Assembly: GCA_017457585.1 (NCBI GenBank)
Contig: JAFTHD010000142.1
Coordinates: 1 to 13,132 of the forward strand
Length of the DNA stretch: 13,132 nucleotides
Reading direction: 5' to 3'
From: Bacillota bacterium
GTDB taxonomy: Bacteria; Bacillota_A; Clostridia; Peptostreptococcales; Anaerovoracaceae
The notes under the pieces are model-generated. The model searched no databases. It was not told where the DNA came from and saw only the letters and a list, made by a program, of their open reading frames with translations. Position 1 is the stretch's first letter. The number at the start of each line of letters is the position of its first letter. The position numbers and the translations under genes were made by a program. Below are positions 1-7,027 of the stretch, one piece after another.

Positions 1-240
1 ACCAACGAAATATCCAAACTGGGCAGAGCACCCCAGGGCGTTAAGATTATGAGAACCAGTGACGATACGGACATCATCTCCATCGCCAAGATGATCCGTG
101 AGGAAGATCACGAAAAGTACGTGATTCACGCCAAGAAAAAAAAGGCGGCGGTGAAGAGACAGAAGCTGGAAAAGAAGAAAGAAGAGGCAGAGGAAGAAGA
201 AAAGGGTGACGATTCCGAGCAGATAAAGCTTGACATATAG
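1..240 (+). CDS. gyrA: DNA gyrase subunit A, C-terminal end (partial)
   Basis: The reading frame is open from the first base and ends with TAG at 240, so 79 C-terminal residues are visible. Residues 1-40 of the fragment contain GRAPQGVKIMR followed by a VISIAK-like strand. This matches the last repeat of the GyrA C-terminal beta-pinwheel, whose usual form is GR-x-x-QGV-x-LMR. That domain wraps DNA and gives gyrase its negative supercoiling activity. The fragment ends in a highly charged Lys/Glu tail, which is common and poorly conserved in GyrA. ParC, the topoisomerase IV paralogue, has a related domain and cannot be fully excluded from so short a piece. An internal ATG at 49 is not a real start because the homology runs through it. 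No terminator separates this gene from trpS 45 bases downstream, so the two are probably cotranscribed. Confidence 0.8.
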   Translation, partial: TNEISKLGRAPQGVKIMRTSDDTDIISIAKMIREEDHEKYVIHAKKKKAAVKRQKLEKKKEEAEEEEKGDDSEQIKLDI

Positions 241-285
241 CAGTGCGCTAATGAACCCATCACATGAGGAAAGGAAAATCAAGAT

Positions 286-1272
286 ATGAAAAGAGTATTT
301 TCTGGTGTTCAGCCTACGGGCAACATCCACCTGGGAAATTACCTTGGAGCGCTCAAACAGTTCGTTGAGCTTCAGGAAGATCATGAATGCATATACTGCA
401 TCGTAGACGAGCATGCCATAACGGTACCGCAGGATCCAAAGGAACTGAGAAAACACATTTTGGACGTGGCAGCGCTCTATTTGGCCATCGGCATCGATCC
501 GAAGAAGTCCATCATCTTCGTGCAGTCGAGCGTTTCGGGCCATGCGGAGCTTGGATGGATTTTAAACTGCAACAGCTATACAGGCGAGCTGAGTAGAATG
601 ACCCAGTTCAAGACGAAGAGCGGCGGTCACGAATCAGTAGGAACCGGGCTTCTTACATACCCGGTGCTCATGGCTGCAGACATACTCCTCTACGACACGG
701 ATGTAGTTCCTGTAGGAAACGACCAGAAGCAGCACATCGAACTTTGCAGGGATATAGCCCAGAGGGTGAACAACAAGTACAAGAAGACTTTCGTGGTTCC
801 GGAAGGCAGGTTCATGAAGGCCGGCGCAAGGATTATGTCCCTGGACGACCCGACCTCAAAGATGAGCAAGAGCGCAGAAAACATCCACTCGAGGATTTCT
901 CTTCTGGATGAGGACAGCAAGATAAAGAAGTCCATCATGAGGGCGACTACGGACAGCGACGGCGAAATCAGATTTGATCCTGAGAACAAGCCGGGCGTCA
1001 GCAATCTGCTTACGATTTACGGAGCCCTATCCGGAAGAACCATCGAGGACGTTGAGGCTGAGTTTAAAGGTTCAGGATACGGTGACTTCAAGAAGGCACT
1101 CGTGGCAGTGACCCAGGAAGCACTGGCACCGATCAAGGCAAACTTCAACGAAATCCGAGAGTCGGAAGAGCTGATTAAGATCCTTCAGGATGGAGCAGAA
1201 CGTGCAAACGTTATCGCAGAAAAGACGATGAAGAGAGTTAGAGACAGATTTGGTCTCGGACTCGGAATTTAA
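286..1272 (+). CDS. trpS: Tryptophan--tRNA ligase
   Basis: This 328-residue protein is the normal length for bacterial TrpRS, a cytoplasmic class I aminoacyl-tRNA synthetase that charges tRNA-Trp with tryptophan using ATP. The N-terminus has the signature HIGH-type motif as TGNIHLGN at residues 11-18, and the KMSKS loop is intact at residues 192-196. Other family segments are visible, such as GELSRMTQFK and the LLTYPVLMAADILLY stretch lining the active site. The ATG at 286 is preceded by an AGGAAAGG ribosome binding site. The gene follows gyrA closely and precedes larC by 14 bases, so it sits in a co-directional run. I see no T-box leader in the 45-base gap upstream, so tryptophan-responsive T-box control at this position is unlikely. 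Confidence 0.98.
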   Translation: MKRVFSGVQPTGNIHLGNYLGALKQFVELQEDHECIYCIVDEHAITVPQDPKELRKHILDVAALYLAIGIDPKKSIIFVQSSVSGHAELGWILNCNSYTGELSRMTQFKTKSGGHESVGTGLLTYPVLMAADILLYDTDVVPVGNDQKQHIELCRDIAQRVNNKYKKTFVVPEGRFMKAGARIMSLDDPTSKMSKSAENIHSRISLLDEDSKIKKSIMRATTDSDGEIRFDPENKPGVSNLLTIYGALSGRTIEDVEAEFKGSGYGDFKKALVAVTQEALAPIKANFNEIRESEELIKILQDGAERANVIAEKTMKRVRDRFGLGLGI

Positions 1273-1286
1273 GGATAGCAGGGGAA

Positions 1287-2828
1287 ATGAGAACTTTATA
1301 CCTTGAATGCAACATGGGAGCCGCAGGAGATATGCTTACTGCGGCCCTTCTTGAATTAACGGAAGACAAAGAGCAAATCGTAGCGGAGCTGAACGACATG
1401 GGCATACCGGGAGTGGAATTCCGCGCCGTTCCAAGTTCGAAGTGCGGCGTTGTGGGAACACACATGGAGGTTACGGTGGACGGCATCAGTGAGACGGTGA
1501 TCGATGTGGATGAGCACAATCACGCAGATCCCCATCCTCATGTGCACACCCACGAGCATGGACATAATCACTCGCACGAGCACACGCATTCGCACGAACA
1601 CAATCACACGCACAGCCACGATCAGGCGCACAGCCACGACCATGACCACTCGCATTCGCACAGTGAACATGAAGATGGCCGCGTGCACTCCCATGCTTTA
1701 GATGAAGACTGGGGGCAGCCGCACACCCACGAGCACAGCCACGAACATTCACATGAGCACACACACGACCATGATCACACGCATTCGCACGACCACGACC
1801 ACAATCACGACCATGGCCACGATTATTCACACGAGCATGGACACGAGCATTCACATGAGCACGGACATTCGCATGAGAACGGACACAGCCATAGCCACCG
1901 GGGCATGGGCGAGATTAACGAAATCATCGCAGGCCTTAACCTTCCGGAGCAGGTGAAGAAGGACGCATCGGCAATTTACGAAATCATCGCCCAGGCGGAG
2001 TCTCACGTACACGGCGAACCTGTGGACAAGATCCATTTCCACGAAGTCGGCAACATGGATGCCATCGCAGATGTGACGGCGGCAGCCCTTTTGATGAACA
2101 AGATACGTCCGGATAAGGTAATCGTATCACCGATCAACACAGGCCATGGACAGGTCAAGTGCGCCCACGGCATCATCCCCGTTCCGGCACCTGCGACTGC
2201 CCACATTTTGCAGGGCATTCCGACGTACAGCAACTGGGTCAAGGGAGAACTCCTGACGCCTACCGGAGCAGCCATCTTAAAATATTATGCCGATGAGTTC
2301 GGACAGAAACCGATCATGGCTGCAGACAAGACCGGATACGGCATGGGAACGAAGGACTTTGAAGCTGCCAACTGCGTGAGAGCCTTTATCGGTAAGGGGG
2401 AGGACAGCACGGATTCTGTAGTTGAACTTTCCTGCAATGTGGACGACATGACGGGTGAAGAGATCGGCTACGCCATCGAAAAACTCATGGAGGGCGGCGC
2501 GCGAGACGCCTTTGCAGCACCTGTAATCATGAAAAAATCGAGGCCTGGACACGTGATAACTGTAATCGCAAGTCCGGAGGATAAAGAGCAGATTGTCAGA
2601 CTGATCTTCAAGGTTACGACGACCATAGGCATCAGGGAGACGCTGCACCCCAGGTATGTTCTTGACAGACAGGTTTGTGAACTGGACACGGAATTTGGCA
2701 AAGTACGATGCAAGGTTTCCGAAGGCTACGGCGTCAGAAGAGAGAAACTGGAATACGACGATATAGCGAAGATTGCAGATGAAAATGATCTTAGCATCGC
2801 GCAGGTGAGAGAAAGACTGAGAAAGTAG
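1287..2828 (+). CDS. larC: Nickel pincer cofactor biosynthesis protein LarC (pyridinium-3,5-bisthiocarboxylic acid mononucleotide nickel chelatase)
   Basis: LarC inserts nickel into the pincer nucleotide cofactor (NPN) in a CTP-dependent reaction; the cofactor serves lactate racemase and other LarA-family epimerases. The protein begins with the typical MRTLYLECNMGAAGDM. After residue 215 it shows family blocks: KIHFHEVGNMDAIADV, CAHGIIPVPAPAT and a GELLTPTGAA segment. At 513 residues it is about 100 longer than the usual length of roughly 380-420. The excess is a tract at residues 77-204 made mostly of His alternating with Asp, Glu, Ser, Thr, Asn or Gly. Ordinary LarC has only a short His-rich loop there. 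The reading frame is continuous, unlike Lactiplantibacillus plantarum larC, which needs a ribosomal frameshift. No larA, larB or larE is in the window. The ATG is chosen because homology begins there; upstream AAGGA and AGGGG are both poorly spaced. The next gene starts 8 bases after the stop. Confidence 0.95.
   Translation: MRTLYLECNMGAAGDMLTAALLELTEDKEQIVAELNDMGIPGVEFRAVPSSKCGVVGTHMEVTVDGISETVIDVDEHNHADPHPHVHTHEHGHNHSHEHTHSHEHNHTHSHDQAHSHDHDHSHSHSEHEDGRVHSHALDEDWGQPHTHEHSHEHSHEHTHDHDHTHSHDHDHNHDHGHDYSHEHGHEHSHEHGHSHENGHSHSHRGMGEINEIIAGLNLPEQVKKDASAIYEIIAQAESHVHGEPVDKIHFHEVGNMDAIADVTAAALLMNKIRPDKVIVSPINTGHGQVKCAHGIIPVPAPATAHILQGIPTYSNWVKGELLTPTGAAILKYYADEFGQKPIMAADKTGYGMGTKDFEAANCVRAFIGKGEDSTDSVVELSCNVDDMTGEEIGYAIEKLMEGGARDAFAAPVIMKKSRPGHVITVIASPEDKEQIVRLIFKVTTTIGIRETLHPRYVLDRQVCELDTEFGKVRCKVSEGYGVRREKLEYDDIAKIADENDLSIAQVRERLRK
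1515..1898 (+). repeat. Histidine-codon repeat tract inside larC
   Basis: These 384 bases encode LarC residues 77-204. By my count 54 of 128 residues are His, mostly as alternating His-x dipeptides. The DNA is a degenerate repeat of CAC or CAT codons separated by GAG, AGC, GAC, ACG or TCG codons, with blocks such as CACGAGCATTCACATGAGCA recurring in variant form. A short non-His interruption near 1671-1722 (residues 129-145, around ALDEDWGQP) splits the tract into two arms. Such tracts grow by replication slippage or unequal recombination. Binding of Ni or other metals is the expected role but is inferred. Confidence 0.9.
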
Positions 2829-2836
2829 GTGACACA

Positions 2837-3409
2837 ATGAAAAAGATACTGTTCGTCGATGCCAGCGTAAGAGAGGAGTCGCGGACGAGAGAGCTGGCTG
2901 TCCATCTTGTGAGGAAGCTGCGAGGCGAAGTCGAGACGGTGAGACTGATCGATGAAGAGCTGCCGGTGCTGGACGAAAGACTTCTCGCCTGGAGAAACGA
3001 TGCCTGTGAAAAGGGCGACTACGGCAGCAAATACTTCAGGTATGCGCATCAGTTCAAGGAGGCAGACTATATCGTTGTTGCCGCTCCTTACTGGGATCTC
3101 AGTTTTCCGGCAGCCTTAAAGAACTACGTGGAGAACATAACGATTAACGGCCTTACCTTCAAATACGATGAGGAAGGTCATCCTGTAGGACTCTGCAAAG
3201 GCAGTAAACTGTATTACGTGACGACGAGCGGCGGACCATTCCTCTTTCCGGAGTTCAGCAGCGGCTACATGAAGGCCATGGCATGTGGGATGTTCGGCGT
3301 AGCAGACTTTGCCTGCATAGCCGCGGAGAATCTCGACGTAATCGGAACGGACGTTGATAAGGTGATGGCAGAAGCCAAAGAAGTTATCGACGAGCAGATC
3401 CCGTACTGA
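2837..3409 (+). CDS. NAD(P)H-dependent oxidoreductase, flavodoxin-fold (FMN azoreductase/quinone reductase type)
   Basis: This 190-residue soluble protein has the flavodoxin-2 fold pattern. An opening beta strand (KKILFVDAS) leads into a phosphate-binding loop with S and R residues at 10-17. The segment VAAPYWDLSFPAALKNYVEN at residues 81-100 is a hallmark of FMN-dependent NADH azoreductase and quinone reductase proteins. A TTSGGP turn at residues 129-134 would contact the flavin. Members bind FMN and reduce quinones, azo or nitro compounds with NAD(P)H; the physiological substrate cannot be told from sequence. The start is preceded by AGGTG overlapping the larC stop region, which implies translation within the larC transcript. 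I give no gene symbol because AzoR-type identity is uncertain; this family is broad. Confidence 0.88.
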   Translation: MKKILFVDASVREESRTRELAVHLVRKLRGEVETVRLIDEELPVLDERLLAWRNDACEKGDYGSKYFRYAHQFKEADYIVVAAPYWDLSFPAALKNYVENITINGLTFKYDEEGHPVGLCKGSKLYYVTTSGGPFLFPEFSSGYMKAMACGMFGVADFACIAAENLDVIGTDVDKVMAEAKEVIDEQIPY

Positions 3410-3454
3410 GCGCAGCGCAGGACTTAGGCACGTATTAAAAACAGATACTCTTGC

Positions 3455-3482
3455 AACAGGTTATCATATATGATAACCTGTT
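3455..3482 (+). promoter_or_regulatory. 28-bp perfect palindrome: candidate operator of the HTH-HipA gene and/or terminator of the upstream operon
   Basis: The half-site AACAGGTTATCATA is followed directly by its exact reverse complement, with no loop. It is followed by a run of T's (3481-3485) and ends 13 bases before the ATG of the HTH-kinase gene. Two readings are possible. As DNA it is an ideal dimer-binding site for the HTH domain of the downstream protein, in line with known hipBA autoregulation through palindromic operators. As RNA it is a hairpin plus U-run that could end the upstream transcript. It may do both. Confidence 0.65.
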
Positions 3483-3495
3483 TTTGGTGATAGAA

Positions 3496-4863
3496 ATGAA
3501 AAAAGACAAACTGAGAAAAAAGATTTCTGCGTTACTCGCAGAGGAACGATACGAAGCCGAAGTGAGCCAGAAAGAACTGGCTCAGCGTTTGGGTACTCAG
3601 AAGTCCAACATTTCGCGCATAGAGCAGGGAAGACAGAACATATCGGTAGACTATGTGCAGGCAATTGCCGACGCACTGAACCTAAGCGTCTCATTCGTTA
3701 TAAGTGACAGCATCTCGCAGTACGGGGATACGGGCGTTTACATCCTCAAACTCTATGATGAGGATTTGATCAAATTCAGACTTACAAGGGGAACAGCGCT
3801 GGCGTGCGAACTTTTGTGGGTTAAGGAAGACAGAAAGCATGTATTTCCTTTGGATCTTCAGGTCACTGGACAAGGCATGATTGAATGGCTTAAAGCCAGG
3901 ATTATTCCGCCAAACAGAGAGCTGGTTGGAAGTATATTAAATTCTCTTGGGCTGAATATAAACGACGTCAAGGGCATCGTGGATGTATGCATGGGACTTT
4001 CCTTAAACGACAGTTACTGGATAACACGGGAAGACTTTGCAGGAACTTTCGGAGAGTACAACCTTTATGAGAACAGATTTACAGAAGCCCTTTCGCTTAT
4101 CGCCTATACCGGTGGCAGATACAGTACGAGAGGATTCAGAACTTCTCCGGAATTGACGACCGGCGGCATGCTCCGCAAAGCGTGGCGCTTTCTCGATGAA
4201 GACGGGATATGGCTGTATAAGAGCGGCACGGACGGCTTTGCAAACACAGGCAACGAACCGTACTGTGAGTTCTACGCCTGTCAGGTGGCAGAAGCCATGG
4301 GTCTTTCGCATGTGGACTACACCCTCGAGAACTGGCATCACATTCTTGCATCGAAGTGTAGGCTTTTTACGGATATTGACACCTCCTTCGTTCCAATCGG
4401 GAGAATTCTGAAAGACGGAGGAATCGATGCATGTCTGAATTTCTACAGGGAATTGGGCGAGAATTTCTATGAGGATCTTGTCAGTATGATCGCGTTTGAT
4501 GCCGTAATCATTAACGAGGACAGGCACTTTGGGAATTTTGGTCTGCTCAGGGATAATCACACGGGTGAATTTGTCGGGACCGCCCCCATATTTGACAACG
4601 GCCTTTCTCTTCTATGCTATGGGATGAAGAGCGACTTCGAACGGTTGGATGATTATATAGCAGGAAGGACGAATCCTTACGGAACAGGAAATGACTATAT
4701 CAGCCTTTGCAGCAGAATAATAGGCGCAAAGCAAAAGAGACAGCTGAGACGTCTTCTGAATTTCAGTTTCCAAGAAAGCGACGTGCAGAACCTGCCGACA
4801 TGGCGTCTGCGTGCGCTCGAGCGAATGATCCGCAAACGTGCCAAAACGCTGCTTAGCCATTAG
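3496..4863 (+). CDS. XRE-family HTH domain fused to HipA-like serine/threonine kinase
   Basis: This is a 455-residue protein with two parts. Residues about 20-75 are a Cro/C1-type HTH, with SQKELAQRLGTQKSNISRIE carrying the recognition helix. Residues about 200-450 resemble the HipA kinase core: ELTTGGMLRKAW resembles its glycine-rich loop, IWLYK carries a likely ATP-binding Lys, NEDRHFGN holds the putative catalytic D342 and metal-binding N347, and IFDNG gives the DFG-like D367. The D-N-D spacing is close to that of E. coli HipA (D309, N314, D332). HipA kinases phosphorylate aminoacyl-tRNA synthetases or related targets, and HipB is the HTH antitoxin; here both activities appear in one chain. 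ATG 3496 is chosen because GGTGA lies 5 bases upstream. A TTG at 3451 would place the palindrome inside the coding region. It could be a phage- or stress-regulatory kinase rather than a toxin. Confidence 0.85.
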   Translation: MKKDKLRKKISALLAEERYEAEVSQKELAQRLGTQKSNISRIEQGRQNISVDYVQAIADALNLSVSFVISDSISQYGDTGVYILKLYDEDLIKFRLTRGTALACELLWVKEDRKHVFPLDLQVTGQGMIEWLKARIIPPNRELVGSILNSLGLNINDVKGIVDVCMGLSLNDSYWITREDFAGTFGEYNLYENRFTEALSLIAYTGGRYSTRGFRTSPELTTGGMLRKAWRFLDEDGIWLYKSGTDGFANTGNEPYCEFYACQVAEAMGLSHVDYTLENWHHILASKCRLFTDIDTSFVPIGRILKDGGIDACLNFYRELGENFYEDLVSMIAFDAVIINEDRHFGNFGLLRDNHTGEFVGTAPIFDNGLSLLCYGMKSDFERLDDYIAGRTNPYGTGNDYISLCSRIIGAKQKRQLRRLLNFSFQESDVQNLPTWRLRALERMIRKRAKTLLSH

Positions 4864-4889
4864 ACTTGATGGGCGCCAGAAAGTGTTGT

Positions 4890-5078
4890 AATACCTTTTT
4901 TGAAAAAAACAGGGTTTCAGAATTGCAAAAGCGTAAAAGTAATTCTGAAACACGAAAAACAGTGATTTCAGAATTGCACTTCCGGAGATTGCAATTCTGA
5001 AAGTGCAAAAAACCCGAAATAGGTATTATTTTAAGTCGCGTGCAATTCTGAAAAGGCTAAAACCGCGAAAAAGGTATT
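4890..5078. repeat. Cluster of inverted and direct repeats between convergent genes
   Basis: The intergenic gap 4864-5106 holds five copies of a TTTCAGAATT(GCA) motif: forward at 4915 and 4966, reverse ending at 4950, 5002 and 5053. Pairs form a stem of 11 bp (4914-4924 with 4941-4951) and one of 13 bp (4966-4978 with 4990-5002). Three copies belong to a 38-base unit bounded by AATACCT on one side and the motif on the other: 4890-4927 forward, 4990-5027 and 5041-5078 reverse. The last two match at 32 of 38 positions. Unit spacing is 51-52 bases. Position between two gene 3' ends suggests a role as a bidirectional terminator or a REP-like element. Confidence 0.8.
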
Positions 5079-5106
5079 GCAGGCATTAGAGCAATGCCCG
5101 GAAACG

Positions 5107-5853
5107 CTATTCACCCTCGATTGCTTTCAGTTCTTCTACGCCGCCAAGGATCAGTTCTTCAAGATGCGCTGCAAGTTCCTTCTCTTCCTTTCGGGAAATG
5201 CCGGCCGTCGGGATTGGCTCGTGAATCTTGATGTAGATATCATCACCGTGGAAATAGCCGTCTCTCTCCATCATCTTGTAAGTGCCCTCTATGGAGACGG
5301 GAACGATAGGAACGCCCGGTTTCGTGGCAAGTTTGAGAGACCCTCTCATGAACGGATTAGGATCTCCGCCTTTGCTTCTCGTTCCTTCAGGGAAGATAAC
5401 CAGGGAAAACCCGTCCTCGATGAGCTCGATTCCCTCCGTGATGGCGCTCAGCTGACCGCGAGCGTTGTCCCTGTCTATGAGAACACTCCTGATCTCCTTT
5501 ATGAATTTGCCGAAGAAAGGCAGACTTGCCAGTTCCTTTTTAGCCACGAAAGCAAACTGGTATTTACGGAACACGGCAAAATAGGTGAAAATGTCCGCGT
5601 ACCCCTGGTGATTTCCCACCATTACAACGGGACCGGACTCGGGGATGTTTTCCTCTCCGTAAACGTGAATGCGCGCGCCCAGCCTTTCCATGATGTCCGT
5701 ACCCCAGGAAGAGGTGGCCTTAAGTATGCACTGGCGCTCCAGATCTAAATCACCCTTATCTCTCGCATCGCGAATTGCCCTGATGTTCTCCTTCTGAGGC
5801 CTCAGGCTGGAAATAAACTGAAATACCGGTTTTATGTTAGCGAATATCTTCAT
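5107..5853 (-). CDS. plsC: 1-acyl-sn-glycerol-3-phosphate acyltransferase (lysophosphatidic acid acyltransferase)
   Basis: PlsC transfers an acyl chain to the sn-2 position of lysophosphatidic acid at the membrane, making phosphatidic acid for phospholipids. The 248-residue chain shows the four acyltransferase motifs in order: NHQGYAD with the catalytic His82 and Asp87, a KKELASLPFFG block near residue 106, FPEGTRS at 154-160, and VPIVPVSIEGTY near 182-193. I choose ATG at 5853 because GGAG lies 7 bases upstream. An in-frame ATG at 5874 would add seven residues but has only a weak ribosome binding site. The N-terminus is basic and mildly hydrophobic, fitting membrane association without a clear transmembrane helix. 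The gene is convergent with the HTH-kinase gene and divergent from the nucleotidyltransferase gene. Paralogues are common in Clostridia, so the exact acyl preference is unknown. Confidence 0.93.
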   Translation of the reverse strand: MKIFANIKPVFQFISSLRPQKENIRAIRDARDKGDLDLERQCILKATSSWGTDIMERLGARIHVYGEENIPESGPVVMVGNHQGYADIFTYFAVFRKYQFAFVAKKELASLPFFGKFIKEIRSVLIDRDNARGQLSAITEGIELIEDGFSLVIFPEGTRSKGGDPNPFMRGSLKLATKPGVPIVPVSIEGTYKMMERDGYFHGDDIYIKIHEPIPTAGISRKEEKELAAHLEELILGGVEELKAIEGE

Positions 5854-5892
5854 TGCAAAGCTCCGTTTTCTCATGCACTATCTTCTAAGGCC

Positions 5893-5901
5893 ATTATACC
5901 A
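5893..5901 (-). promoter_or_regulatory. Extended -10 promoter for plsC
   Basis: On the minus strand this reads TGGTATAAT, a perfect -10 hexamer with the TGn extension. It lies 40 bases upstream of the chosen plsC start. No good -35 hexamer is present at 16-18 bp, as is usual for extended -10 promoters. Confidence 0.6.
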
Positions 5902-5927
5902 AAAACTCTGCCCGGGTACACTTTTTA

Positions 5928-5936
5928 TGCTATAAT
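5928..5936 (+). promoter_or_regulatory. Extended -10 promoter for the nucleotidyltransferase gene
   Basis: The sequence TGCTATAAT is a perfect TGn-extended -10 element placed 35 bases before the ATG at 5972. No convincing -35 is visible. With the minus-strand element at 5893-5901 it forms a compact divergent promoter region of under 120 bases. Confidence 0.6.
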
Positions 5937-5971
5937 TAACAGCGTAATCAGAGAAATATGAGAGGTGAATT

Positions 5972-6901
5972 ATGGCAGCAAGCAAAGAACCGACGTTGGT
6001 AATCATGGCGGCAGGCATGGGCTCAAGATACGGAGGACTCAAACAGGTTGACAAGATTACGGAAGCCGGAGAGATAATCATAGATTTTTCACTGTACGAC
6101 GCCATGCTGGCTGGATTTAACAGGGCGATTTTCATAATCAGGGAGGAGCACAGAGACCTGTTCCGCGAGATAATAGATGAGCGTGCAGGCAGGTTCATGA
6201 ACATCGAGTACGCCTACCAGAAGCTGGAGAACATTCCGGAGGGCAAAGCTGTGCCGGAGTCTCGCAAAAAGCCGTGGGGCACGGGTCACGCGGTGCTTTC
6301 CTGCAAAGACCTCATTGACGGACCTTTCGCCGTAATCAATGCGGACGATTACTACGGTTCTGACGGGTTCGCCGCAATATACGAGTACCTGACCAATCAC
6401 AAAGACGGTGAGGAGTATGCCTTCTGCATGGTGGGCTACAAGCTTGAGAATACCGTGACGGAAAACGGCACCGTATCTCGCGGAGTATGCTCCATGGATG
6501 ATGATGGCTATCTGACCGATGTTACCGAAAGAACCAAGATTATGGGCAGGGGCGACCAGATCTGTTATACGGAAGATGATGGTGAATCCTGGACTGCACT
6601 TCCGGACGGAACCCTCGTGTCCATGAACTTCTGGGGATTTACGGCGCCGATGATGGGAGAACTTGAAAAGGGTCTTTCGGACTTCTTTGACACGGTGGTT
6701 CCGGGAAATCCGGAAAAGGCTGAGTACTATCTGCCGGCGGCCGCCGACAAACTTGTGAAGGAAGGCAAGGCAAAGGTCAAGGTTCTTAAGACCTCGGACA
6801 AGTGGTATGGGATTACCTATCCGGAGGATAAAGAGGACGTGACGAACGCTCTTGAGTCCATGAAGGACAAGGGTTTTTATCCGGACAAACTTTGGAAATA
6901 G
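5972..6901 (+). CDS. Sugar-phosphate nucleotidyltransferase (NTP-transferase family)
   Basis: This 309-residue protein has the N-terminal nucleotide-binding signature of sugar-nucleotide pyrophosphorylases. The block AAGMGSRYGGLKQ at residues 13-25 corresponds to the GxGxR...K loop that holds the NTP phosphates. PWGTGHAVL (101-109) and INADDYYG (122-129) line the base and metal sites; the Asp pair near 125-126 would bind Mg. Family members join NTP and a sugar 1-phosphate to give an NDP-sugar and pyrophosphate. The sugar and base cannot be assigned from sequence, since this group lacks an obvious match to GalU, RmlA or GlmU and has no left-handed beta-helix. The start has AGAGGTG at good spacing. 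The neighbours give no pathway clue. The stop codon lies in a 13-base sequence that is repeated at 6958-6970. Confidence 0.88.
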   Translation: MAASKEPTLVIMAAGMGSRYGGLKQVDKITEAGEIIIDFSLYDAMLAGFNRAIFIIREEHRDLFREIIDERAGRFMNIEYAYQKLENIPEGKAVPESRKKPWGTGHAVLSCKDLIDGPFAVINADDYYGSDGFAAIYEYLTNHKDGEEYAFCMVGYKLENTVTENGTVSRGVCSMDDDGYLTDVTERTKIMGRGDQICYTEDDGESWTALPDGTLVSMNFWGFTAPMMGELEKGLSDFFDTVVPGNPEKAEYYLPAAADKLVKEGKAKVKVLKTSDKWYGITYPEDKEDVTNALESMKDKGFYPDKLWK

Positions 6902-6970
6902 CGCCCATGATTTTGTGAAAATCATGGACTGCGAAGCGGGAAATCGCGCGCATAACCTTTGGAAATAGCG
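6891..6970 (+). repeat. 13-bp direct repeats flanking a short hairpin-bearing segment
   Basis: TTTGGAAATAGCG occurs at 6891-6903, over the end and stop of the nucleotidyltransferase gene, and again at 6958-6970. A partial third copy, TTGGAAATA, is at 6981-6989. Between the two full copies is a perfect 10-bp stem with a 3-base loop (CCATGATTTT at 6905-6914 with its complement at 6918-6927). No T-run follows, so it is a weak terminator candidate at best. The arrangement resembles a tiny element with target duplication, or a tandem duplication of the gene's end. Confidence 0.6.
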
Positions 6971-7027
6971 GGCGAAACCGTTGGAAATACAGGCACATCG
7001 CCTAATAACGATAAATTGGAGGAAGGA

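Noticed and set aside
1486..1956. Several open frames on both strands across the histidine tract of larC
   Set aside because: They are repetitive Thr/Ile/Arg or Val/Arg/Met or Cys/Ala/His readings of the same CAY-rich repeat in other frames and have no independent support.
1287..2828. Programmed frameshift in larC, as in Lactiplantibacillus
   Set aside because: The reading frame is continuous from the N-terminal MGAAGDM block to the C-terminal domain, so no frameshift is needed.
3451..3495. TTG start for the HTH-kinase gene
   Set aside because: It would place the palindrome and T-run in the coding region and has no ribosome binding site. ATG 3496 has GGTGA at 5 bases.
4890..5078. CRISPR array
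   Set aside because: The 38-base units are in mixed orientation, spacers are only 11-14 bases, and the units are only about 84 percent identical. No cas genes are present.
5077..5748. A 223-codon plus-strand frame across the plsC gene
   Set aside because: It is antisense to conserved acyltransferase motifs and has no ribosome binding site or recognisable domain.
5854..5874. Upstream ATG for plsC at 5874
   Set aside because: It has only a weak ribosome binding site, while ATG 5853 has GGAG at 7 bases.
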